Below are positions 6,834 through 12,424 of a stretch of DNA of 12,424 nt, piece by piece (position 1 is the first letter of the stretch; each line of letters begins with the position of its first letter). The stretch is taken from contig JAUXJK010000022.1 of NCBI GenBank assembly GCA_030624785.1, positions 1 through 12,424 on the forward strand, given 5' to 3'. Position numbers and translations under genes: made by a program. The notes under the pieces are model-generated. The model was given only the letters and a program-made list of their open reading frames with translations. It did no database searches and was not told the origin of the DNA. Source of the DNA: Actinomycetes bacterium (lineage in GTDB: Bacteria > Actinomycetota > Thermoleophilia > Gaiellales > Gaiellaceae).

Positions 6834-7796
6834 CTACCTGTTGCCTAGCTCGAGAATGGCTGTTGCGAGCTCGTCCGTGGCCGCCTCGGGGACAAGGTGT
6901 CCGACCCCATCGAGTGCAAGCACATCAGCCTGTGGGAGCCGGGCACGCCAACCGTCGAGTTGGCTCTTGCTCATACCTCGGTCTTTCATGCCCCACGCGA
7001 TCAGGGCAGGCTTGTCGCCGAGTTGCGCGAGCCCACGTTCAAGCTCATCAGTGCGAGCGCGAACCGCATCAGCGCTCCTTCGTGATGTTGTGCGGGCGAA
7101 CGCAAGGATGCCGGTTCGCGAATCCCAGCTCGGGTGTGGCTCAGCGTAGGCGCGAAGCTCCGCTTGCGTCAGGCTCCGACCGGTGACGTCTTCTCGAACC
7201 GCACGATGGAGCGAGCGGTGTGCTCCCTTGAGCAGGACGTTGCCGACACCCGGCACGCGATCAAGAGCTGTACTTGCACCCGACCCCGGGCTCGCGGGAT
7301 CGAGGAACGCGTTCAGTACAACGAGAGCCTTGATGCGATCAGGCTGTCGCACCGCCCAAGAAAGGCCAATCGGCGCTCCCCATCCGTGCACGACGAGCGT
7401 CGTGTCGCGCAACGACAGTCGATCGAGGACGGAGCCGAAGAGACGCACGTGTCGCTCGAGCGAGTATTCGCGTTGGCGATGCGGTTTGTCTGAGCGGCCG
7501 AAACCCAGGTGATCGACACCGATCGAACGACGCCCACTGGCACGCAATCTGACAATGAGCTTCCTGTAGATGTACGACCACGTCGGGCTGCCGTGCACCA
7601 TCACCACGGGATCCGCACTCGATGCGCCTTCGTCGATGTAGTGCAAGCGCACGCCGTCTATCCAATGCCAGCGAGGCTCGAAGGGCCAGGAGCCGTCGAA
7701 CGACCAGTCAAGGGCGTCGGTCGCTTGCTGCGCAGGTGTGAGCTTGTGATCCGACACCGGCTTGGGCGAAGCGTCCAAGCAGGTGCCAGCGCTCAT
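6834..7796 (-). CDS. Alpha/beta-hydrolase-fold protein, haloalkane dehalogenase-like, nucleophile replaced by Gly
   Basis: 320 residues with the alpha/beta hydrolase fold: VMVHGSPTWSYIYRKL (oxyanion-hole region, His68-Gly69), VDHLGFGRSDKP (94-105), the nucleophile-elbow region VVHGWGAPIGLSW (135-147), AWGMKDRGM (Asp272 as candidate acid) and LDGVGHLVPE (His300 as candidate base). The closest family by eye is haloalkane dehalogenase-like, where the elbow reads (Q/H/N)DWGGPIG with Asp as nucleophile. Here that Asp is Gly138, while the following Trp139 and the His and acid positions look intact. It may therefore not act by the usual covalent mechanism. Its ATG overlaps the mqnE stop (ATGA), and mqnA follows 6 nt after its own stop, so it is embedded in the menaquinone operon. 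No such hydrolase is a recognised futalosine-pathway step; its role is unknown. It should not be equated with MqnB, which is a nucleosidase of another fold. Confidence 0.88.
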   Translation of the reverse strand: MSAGTCLDASPKPVSDHKLTPAQQATDALDWSFDGSWPFEPRWHWIDGVRLHYIDEGASSADPVVMVHGSPTWSYIYRKLIVRLRASGRRSIGVDHLGFGRSDKPHRQREYSLERHVRLFGSVLDRLSLRDTTLVVHGWGAPIGLSWAVRQPDRIKALVVLNAFLDPASPGSGASTALDRVPGVGNVLLKGAHRSLHRAVREDVTGRSLTQAELRAYAEPHPSWDSRTGILAFARTTSRRSADAVRARTDELERGLAQLGDKPALIAWGMKDRGMSKSQLDGWRARLPQADVLALDGVGHLVPEAATDELATAILELGNR

Positions 7797-8902
7797 TCGA
7801 AGCGACGAAGCTCGTTGTAGAGCGTGTCGCGCTGAACTGGCGTGCGTCCGACCTCGCCCACGTAGCGAACGAGTTCGTCGATCTGCTGCTCCGTTTCAGT
7901 ACGAGCCCCCGCAGCATGGAAGATCTCTTCACGCACGACAGTGCCCTGGACATCGTTGGCGCCGAAGTGGAGGGCGATCGACGCCATCGGCATACCCATC
8001 ATGATCCAGTAGGCCTTGATATTTGGAATGTTGTCGAGCAGAAGGCGGGATACCGCGATCATCTTCAGGTCGTCCGTCCCCGCGCTGAATGTCCAGCCGC
8101 GTCGTTCAAACACCGTGTTCTCGGGATGAAAGGCGAGTGGAATGAACGCGAGAAAGCCACCCGTCTCGTCCTGCAGTGAGCGAAGTCGCAGAAGGTGATC
8201 GACACGCTCTTCGTACGTTTCGACATGGCCATAGAGCAAGGTGCAATGCGTTGGCATGCCGAGGTTGTGCGCAGCTCGGTGGGTGTGGAACCAGTTGTCG
8301 GGATGCTCCTTCCCGGGAGCGATCAGACGCCGCACTCTCTCGGCGAAGATCTCCGCTCCACCACCAGGAAGCGAGCCGAGACCCGCGGCCTGCAACTCAC
8401 GCAGAACGTCTTCATGACTCAGCCCGGACAGCTTGGTCATGTGATGGATCTCACTGGCCGTGAAGCACTTCAGATGTACGTCGGGAAGGGCCGTCTTGAG
8501 GCCGCGAACGATGTCAACGTAATAGGAAAGATCGACGTCAGGTGCCTCGCCGCCAACCATGTGGATCTCGGTGAACTGGGTGTGCTCGTGCTGGGTGAGC
8601 GCATCCTCGACGATCTCGGCGGGCGAGTAGAGGTAGGCCCCGTCTTGGCGCTCCGTGCGCGCGAATGCACAGAACTTGCACTTGACGCGGCAGATATTGG
8701 TCTGATTGAGATAGAGATTCTGTACGAAGTAGACGTCATCGCTTCCGCCTCGCAACCGTCGGGCCGTGTCGGCGAGATCTCCAAGGGCGAGGATGTCGTC
8801 GCACTCCATCAGCGCGATCCCGTCATCAAGATCCAGACGCTCGCCCGCGATGACCTTCTCGCGAACAAGGTCGAGACTATGGATTCGCTCGACGACACTC
8901 AT
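7793..8902 (-). CDS. mqnE: Aminofutalosine synthase (MqnE), radical SAM
   Basis: 369 residues. MqnE joins 3-enolpyruvylbenzoate (the MqnA product) to the SAM-derived adenosyl radical to give 6-amino-6-deoxyfutalosine. The cluster motif is NQTNICRVKCKFCAFAR with Cys71, Cys75 and Cys78. EIHMVGG (112-118), TASEIHHMTKLSGLS (148-162), LPGGGAEI (178-185) and LYGHVET (223-229) follow, and the C-terminus PVQRDTLYNELRRFE parallels that of MqnC. The KFCAFAR and SEIHHMTKL blocks favour MqnE over its paralogue MqnC. The start ATG at 8902 is only 2 nt past the stop of the polyprenyl synthase, with GGGAGGG 6 nt upstream inside that gene. The stop overlaps the hydrolase start. Tight packing indicates one transcript. 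Confidence 0.94.
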   Translation of the reverse strand: MSVVERIHSLDLVREKVIAGERLDLDDGIALMECDDILALGDLADTARRLRGGSDDVYFVQNLYLNQTNICRVKCKFCAFARTERQDGAYLYSPAEIVEDALTQHEHTQFTEIHMVGGEAPDVDLSYYVDIVRGLKTALPDVHLKCFTASEIHHMTKLSGLSHEDVLRELQAAGLGSLPGGGAEIFAERVRRLIAPGKEHPDNWFHTHRAAHNLGMPTHCTLLYGHVETYEERVDHLLRLRSLQDETGGFLAFIPLAFHPENTVFERRGWTFSAGTDDLKMIAVSRLLLDNIPNIKAYWIMMGMPMASIALHFGANDVQGTVVREEIFHAAGARTETEQQIDELVRYVGEVGRTPVQRDTLYNELRRFE

Positions 8903-8904
8903 GT

Positions 8905-9825
8905 CTAGCCCTCCCTATCGACGACTGCGTAGGTCAAAGCGTAAAGCGCATCAACACCGGCGGCGCCGGCCAGCTTCTCCCGCGCCGAGGCTGCAGAGCT
9001 CCACGCGACCTCTCGTGATTTCTCAAGTGCTCCCGAGGCGACGACCCTTTCGAGAGCGTCTGGCACGTGCTCGCCAGAGAGCGCTCGCGCCACTTCCTGA
9101 TCAGTGCGCGACGCAAGAATCAACGGCAGGGTCGGGGTGCCGTCACGCAGATCGACCCCAGCCGCCTTACCGGTGGTATCGAAGTCGCCAGAGCAGTCGA
9201 GAATGTCGTCGGCAATCTGGAATGCAACACCAAGGTCGAGCCCGAACTCACCCATTCTGACATCGCCGCCTCCGAGTCGACACGACGCCTCGAACAACTT
9301 GCCCGTCTTGAGACTCGCGCGCAGCATGTAGTCCTCAACGCTCGTATCAGCACGAAAAGCCTGCCGGCGCTGTAGCGCCTCACCTCTCGCCAGCGACAGC
9401 GTCGCACCGGATAGAGCGCGTATCGCTTCGAGATCATCGAGCCGCCCGAGTTCAGCGAACGCCAGAGCGAAGAGATAGTCGCCGGCAGCCTTGGCGGTTT
9501 CGCGACCGTGGGAGACCCAGATCGTGGGCTGTCCACGGCGTAGGTCTGCGCCATCGAGCATGTCGTCGTGGACAAGGGTGGCCATGTGAATCAGCTCGAC
9601 GGCGACACCCGCGATCAGACACGTGTCACCGCTGCGCTGGCTCGGCGGGGCACTCAGATAGGTGAGCGCCGGACGCAGTCGCTTGCCACCTGCCTTCAGA
9701 CTCTCCTTGACAACATCTGCGAGCACGCCGGGGTGCGAGGCGACCGCGGTCTCAAGCCGTGCTTCGAGGCGAGCGAGGTAGTCCTCAAGCCCGGGATCAG
9801 AGCGGATGGCTGTAAGCGCGTTCAT
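8905..9825 (-). CDS. Long-chain polyprenyl diphosphate synthase (class I isoprenoid synthase)
   Basis: 306 residues. Builds an all-trans polyprenyl diphosphate from IPP, here most plausibly the menaquinone side chain. Family motifs are GGKRLRP (46-52, IPP binding), the first Asp-rich motif DDMLD (87-91) followed by RRGQPT, the Lys-Thr-Gly-Lys block KTGKLFEA (173-180), and the second Asp-rich motif DDILD (206-210). All catalytic Asp residues are present. No obvious bulky aromatic pair lies just before the first Asp-rich motif (ELIHMATLVHDD), which fits a long-chain (heptaprenyl/octaprenyl-type) rather than a farnesyl synthase; exact chain length cannot be set by eye. The start ATG at 9825 overlaps the menG stop (ATGA). 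Placement between menG and mqnE argues for a quinone role rather than undecaprenyl or carotenoid supply. Confidence 0.93.
   Translation of the reverse strand: MNALTAIRSDPGLEDYLARLEARLETAVASHPGVLADVVKESLKAGGKRLRPALTYLSAPPSQRSGDTCLIAGVAVELIHMATLVHDDMLDGADLRRGQPTIWVSHGRETAKAAGDYLFALAFAELGRLDDLEAIRALSGATLSLARGEALQRRQAFRADTSVEDYMLRASLKTGKLFEASCRLGGGDVRMGEFGLDLGVAFQIADDILDCSGDFDTTGKAAGVDLRDGTPTLPLILASRTDQEVARALSGEHVPDALERVVASGALEKSREVAWSSAASAREKLAGAAGVDALYALTYAVVDREG
8909..8915 (-). promoter_or_regulatory. Shine-Dalgarno sequence of mqnE inside the preceding gene
   Basis: GGGAGGG on the minus strand, 6 nt before the mqnE ATG, lies within the last codons of the polyprenyl synthase gene (whose stop is 8905-8907). 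It supports the chosen mqnE start and coupled expression. Confidence 0.7.
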
Positions 9826-10526
9826 GAGGCCTGCCCGACGGGGCGCGACGTAGCGGTGTGAAGGGCAACGATTCCGCCACCCAGCACCTTCCAGCCTACC
9901 TCGCCGAAGCCCGCTTCTTCTAACAGAACCGCGAGTTCGCGAGGCCCGGGAAAGCGCCGAACACTCGCGGGCAGATAGGTATAGGCCCGGCCCCCGGGAA
10001 GCACCTTGCCGGCGAACGGCACCACGCCATCAAACCATGCACGAAACAGAGGTTTGAGCGCGCCCGAGGGACGCGTGATCTCAAGGCACGCGAGCCTCCC
10101 GCCGGGCCGCAGTACGCGGTGCAGCTCGCGGAAGCCAGCTCCGAGATCGTCGAGATTGCGCACGCCAAAACCCACCGTCACGGCGTCGAAGCGTCCGTCA
10201 GTGAACGGCAGAGCCAGGGCGTCGCCAAGACGCCAGTCGATCGTCGCCGATTTCCGACTCGCGCGGCGCAACATGTCTTCGGAGAAGTCGAGTCCCGTGA
10301 CGATGCCACCGGCCCGCTCACAGGCGAGGGCGAGATCACCTGTCCCGCAGCAGGCGTCGAGCACTCGATCGCCGCGGCGCACTACCGCCTGGGCGGCCAT
10401 TCGCCGCCAACGGCGGTCGAGGCCAAGCGTCATCGCCCGGTTCATGCCGTCGTAGACGGGTGAGATGCGATCGAACATCTCCCGCACCTCGTCTGGTGCC
10501 AGCCTGCCGGTCTCGTGTTGACTCAT
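9822..10526 (-). CDS. menG: Demethylmenaquinone methyltransferase (MenG/UbiE)
   Basis: 234 residues. A SAM-dependent C-methyltransferase that converts demethylmenaquinone to menaquinone, the last step shared by the classical and futalosine routes. Visible blocks are MFDRISPVYDGMNRAMTLG (17-35, the UbiE N-terminal signature), LDACCGTGDLAL (56-67, SAM motif I), GLDFSEDML (78-86), LPFTDGRFDAVTVGFGVRNL (106-125), YTYLPASVRRFP and GGGIVALHTA near the C-terminus. Length is normal. The ATG at 10526 is forced because an in-frame TAG lies a few codons upstream; no strong Shine-Dalgarno is visible. It follows the cytochrome subunit gene after a 97-bp gap and overlaps the polyprenyl synthase by 4 nt, so it may be the first gene of the menaquinone transcription unit. 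With no ubiquinone genes in sight, menaquinone is the likelier product. Confidence 0.95.
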   Translation of the reverse strand: MSQHETGRLAPDEVREMFDRISPVYDGMNRAMTLGLDRRWRRMAAQAVVRRGDRVLDACCGTGDLALACERAGGIVTGLDFSEDMLRRASRKSATIDWRLGDALALPFTDGRFDAVTVGFGVRNLDDLGAGFRELHRVLRPGGRLACLEITRPSGALKPLFRAWFDGVVPFAGKVLPGGRAYTYLPASVRRFPGPRELAVLLEEAGFGEVGWKVLGGGIVALHTATSRPVGQAS

Positions 10527-10623
10527 GAGCGGATGACGCTACATGGCCCGCCTGGAGTCATGACGGTGGTGCTAGCCAGCGACCTGGCAAGGCCTATCGC
10601 GTGCTGCAGAGTGGGTTGGCGGC
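10527..10623 (-). other. Intergenic gap with small hairpin between qcrC and menG
   Basis: This 97-bp gap is, with the one before the glycosidase-domain gene, one of the two longest gaps in the window. It contains GCCAG (10575-10579) and CTGGC (10584-10588), a perfect 5-bp inverted repeat with a 4-nt loop about 50 nt past the qcrC stop on the minus strand. No T-run follows it. A promoter for the menaquinone genes would fit here, but I do not see a confident -35/-10 pair. Confidence 0.3.
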
Positions 10624-11499
10624 CTAGTTGCCGCGCGAAGACTCGAGGAACACTGCAAGCCTCAAGAGTTGATCGTCGCCGAGAGTTGCGAACGATGGCA
10701 TCAAAGATCCTCCGCTGAATGCGGGCGGATCCTTCAGGTGGCCAATCTGCCATTCGAGTCCGCGTTCACGCGAGCCCTCTTCGGTTAAGTCGGGGGCACC
10801 GAGGTTCTGGGCCCCAACATTGCGATACACATGGCAGTTCAAGCAACCGGCCTGGACGAGCAACTCAGCGCCGTCTTCGATGAGCGTCTCGGCATCTCCA
10901 GGGTCGGCACCCAGTGCCGCCGCATCTGGATCCGTGGACAGCACGACCTCGGCGTTCTCGACCAGATTCCCGTCGACGATCCACTCGGGAATCGCGTCCT
11001 CGGCGCCCGCCGCTCCCTCTTTCGCTGTCGCGCCTTTGTACGTCAAGATGCCAAGCGAGGCGATCACTAACACCGAGGCGACCATTGCGACGGGCCGGCG
11101 AAGCAACCGGCGCTCGCGGCGGCGATCGATGAACGGAACGACCAAGAGCAAGATCAGCGCGATCGTTGGGATCCCAATCGTGCCGAGGATGACCGACTCG
11201 GGCCACTTGAAGATTCGGAGCAGATAGAAGAGGAAGAAGAAGTACCAGTCCGGCCGCGGCACAAACTGAATCGCCGCGGGGTCGGCCTCTGATTGGTATC
11301 TCGGTCCGAGGATTCCGGCATCGCCTGCCTCCTCGCCCGAGGTAAAGAACCACAACGCGGCCAACCCAATGATCACCGCAACCACGAAGAGGCTCATCAC
11401 CGTGTCGTGGAATACGGCGTACGGGAAGAACGGCTTCCCTTCCCTCTTTACGTCACGCTTGTATCGCGTGAAGTCGTCGCGCTGCTCCTTGGTGCTCAC
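10624..11499 (-). CDS. qcrC: Quinol:cytochrome c reductase subunit: cytochrome b subunit IV fused to cytochrome c (QcrC-like)
   Basis: 291 residues in two parts. The N-terminal half corresponds to the C-terminal part of cytochrome b (b6f subunit IV): membrane segments near 33-53, 86-96/104-124 and 137-154, with the quinol-site loop motif PDWYFFF (83-89), a PEWY variant. After an acidic linker (about 160-210) comes a periplasmic-side monoheme cytochrome c domain with CLNCH (Cys219, Cys222, His223) and GSLMPSF (Met267 as likely sixth ligand). The same subunit IV-cytochrome c fusion is known in Bacillus QcrC. It carries electrons from the Rieske centre to downstream acceptors. The start is GTG at 11499, overlapping the qcrB stop as GTGA; the in-frame protein begins MSTKEQRDDF with a charged cytoplasmic N-terminus. 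Confidence 0.92.
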   Translation of the reverse strand: MSTKEQRDDFTRYKRDVKREGKPFFPYAVFHDTVMSLFVVAVIIGLAALWFFTSGEEAGDAGILGPRYQSEADPAAIQFVPRPDWYFFFLFYLLRIFKWPESVILGTIGIPTIALILLLVVPFIDRRRERRLLRRPVAMVASVLVIASLGILTYKGATAKEGAAGAEDAIPEWIVDGNLVENAEVVLSTDPDAAALGADPGDAETLIEDGAELLVQAGCLNCHVYRNVGAQNLGAPDLTEEGSRERGLEWQIGHLKDPPAFSGGSLMPSFATLGDDQLLRLAVFLESSRGN

Positions 11500-12293
11500 G
11501 TCTGGTCTTTTCTGCTCACGCTCTTGCGGCGGCGCGGCTCAACCAGACCCCGTTTGCGGGTCTCCACTTCGACGCGCTCCCGGCCAGCAGCCTCCTTCGA
11601 CCACGGTGGCGATGCGACACCAAGTCGGGTCACGAGATACATGTGCAGGGTGATCAGGGCGATCAGACCCCCGGGTATCAGGAGCATGTGCAACGAATAG
11701 AAGCGAGCTAACGTCTCGCCGCCAATCTCGGCGCCACCCTTGAGGAAATCGGCAATGAACGGGCCCGCGATCGGAGCCGTGGCATTGATGTTGATACCGA
11801 CGACCGTCGCCCAGTACGCGGTCTGATCCCACGGGAGCAGATACCCCGTGAAACCCTCGGCGAGCGCCAGCAAGAGGATGATCACTCCGACGAGCCAGTT
11901 CAGCTCGCGTGGGTATTTGTAGGCGCCGTAGATAAAGACCCGGCCCATATGGAAAAACAACAGGATGATGAAGACGCTCGCGCCCCAACGGTGCATGCCG
12001 CGGACAAGCCAACCCCACGTGATGTCGTTCGTGATCGCGAGAATTGAGTCGTACGCAGCCGCCGGGTCCGGCTTGTAGTACATGGCGAGAACGACCCCAG
12101 TCACCAACTGCACGATGAACGCTGTAAGCGTGGCCGAGCCGAGCGTTTGCGCCCAGCTGACGTCGCGCGGGACTTTCCGAAACAGGAACCACTTGGACCC
12201 CTGTACGACGCCGGATCGCTCGTCGAGCCATTCGACCGGTGCTAGAGCTAGCTCTTCCAGTTGCTGTTGCCGTGCTGATTTTGAGCGCGCCAT
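11496..12293 (-). CDS. qcrB: Cytochrome b (b6-type) subunit of quinol:cytochrome c reductase (QcrB)
   Basis: 265 residues; the diheme cytochrome b core of a bc complex that oxidises quinol. Four transmembrane helices are evident, with heme b ligands His101 and His115 in helix B and His202 and His217 in helix D. Fourteen residues separate the second pair, the cytochrome b6-type spacing. GYLLPWDQTAYWA (150-162) and SLHMLLIPG are family hallmarks. Subunit IV is a separate downstream gene, so the cytochrome b is split. Cytochrome b6 and Bacillus QcrB carry a Cys in the segment after VPxxV that covalently holds an extra heme; the aligned position here reads AQTLG, with Thr50, so that Cys is absent. 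The positively charged C-terminal tail (RRRKSVSRK) is presumably cytoplasmic. ATG at 12293 lies 1 nt after the preceding stop. Confidence 0.95.
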   Translation of the reverse strand: MARSKSARQQQLEELALAPVEWLDERSGVVQGSKWFLFRKVPRDVSWAQTLGSATLTAFIVQLVTGVVLAMYYKPDPAAAYDSILAITNDITWGWLVRGMHRWGASVFIILLFFHMGRVFIYGAYKYPRELNWLVGVIILLLALAEGFTGYLLPWDQTAYWATVVGININATAPIAGPFIADFLKGGAEIGGETLARFYSLHMLLIPGGLIALITLHMYLVTRLGVASPPWSKEAAGRERVEVETRKRGLVEPRRRKSVSRKDQT

Positions 12294-12294
12294 C

Positions 12295-12424
12295 TCAGCT
12301 CACCAAGGGGGTCATCCATTGATCGGGGCCGTCAACATGCGTTCCCGGCGGATACAGCTTGTAGGCCTTGATCTTGGCCTCTGATCCCTGGCCATCCACT
12401 TCGGAGACGCTGAATCGGCCAGCG
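12295..12424 (-). CDS. C-terminal fragment of the gene upstream of qcrB (possibly Rieske subunit)
   Basis: The last 42 codons of a minus-strand frame entering from the right edge, ending with TGA at 12295-12297, one base before the qcrB ATG. It reads through segments such as GRFSVSEVDG, AYKLYPPGTH and DGPDQWMTPLVS. The frame has good codon use and the tight spacing of a co-transcribed gene. In bc operons the gene before cytochrome b is often the Rieske 2Fe-2S subunit, so QcrA is the leading guess. No CxH or CxxH cluster motif is inside the window, so this rests on position only. Confidence 0.75.
   Translation of the reverse strand, partial: AGRFSVSEVDGQGSEAKIKAYKLYPPGTHVDGPDQWMTPLVS

Noticed and set aside
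6834..7796. The hydrolase as MqnB (futalosine hydrolase) or MenH
   Set aside because: MqnB belongs to the nucleoside phosphorylase/MTAN fold. MenH acts in the classical chorismate-SHCHC route, which is not indicated here, and uses a Ser nucleophile that this protein lacks.
8195..8908. A 237-codon plus-strand frame antisense to mqnE
   Set aside because: mqnE has full radical SAM motifs across this stretch. The antisense frame is a common by-product of codon bias, and no family was recognised.
10575..10588. GCCAG/CTGGC hairpin as a true intrinsic terminator after qcrC
   Set aside because: The stem is only 5 bp and no T-run follows on the minus strand. It is noted as part of the gap and not called a terminator.
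1..12424. tRNA, rRNA, CRISPR, insertion sequence or phage elements
   Set aside because: I saw no cloverleaf-like segments, regular spacer-repeat arrays, terminal inverted repeats or transposase/integrase motifs on either strand.

Overview
The window is GC-rich and almost entirely coding. Nearly every gene lies on the minus strand, so the genes read from right to left, and several abut or overlap by 4 nt in ATGA/GTGA junctions. The gene set points to a high-GC Gram-positive bacterium: the futalosine route to menaquinone, and a quinol:cytochrome c reductase with a split cytochrome b whose subunit IV is fused to a c-type cytochrome. A deep-branching actinobacterium such as class Thermoleophilia is my best guess. 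That placement is inference from gene content and style, not from a marker gene.

Right part (about 10620-12424): a respiratory bc complex. From the right edge come the last 42 codons of an unidentified protein (by position possibly the Rieske subunit), then the b6-like cytochrome b subunit QcrB, then QcrC, a fusion of subunit IV and cytochrome c. Middle part (4853-10526): a compact menaquinone cluster. It holds menG/ubiE (final methylation), a long-chain polyprenyl diphosphate synthase (side chain), mqnE, an alpha/beta-hydrolase-fold protein, mqnA and mqnC. mqnA, mqnE and mqnC give steps 1, 2 and 4 of the futalosine pathway. Steps for MqnB (or an MTAN-type nucleosidase), MqnD and the prenyltransferase MqnP/MenA are not in the window. 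The quinone produced here is the likely substrate of the bc complex encoded just upstream.

Left part (1-4753): envelope and surface polysaccharide genes. These are a secreted phosphodiester glycosidase (NAGPA-like) protein with C-terminal Ig-like modules, a DegT/DnrJ/EryC1/StrS sugar aminotransferase, and a membrane-anchored CapD/WbpM/FlaA1-type nucleotide-sugar dehydratase/epimerase. The last frame is still open at the left edge, where it runs antisense to what looks like the 3' end of a plus-strand gene.

The observations most worth following are: (i) the alpha/beta hydrolase inside the menaquinone cluster has glycine where haloalkane dehalogenase-like relatives carry the catalytic aspartate; (ii) the cytochrome b has b6-type histidine spacing but lacks the cysteine that anchors the extra heme in b6f-like and Bacillus-type complexes; (iii) the left-edge convergent overlap contains an 8-bp perfect inverted repeat; (iv) the sugar dehydratase has Leu at the Tyr/Met catalytic position. 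I found no tRNA, rRNA, CRISPR array, insertion sequence or phage gene. There is no gene-free stretch longer than about 100 bases.
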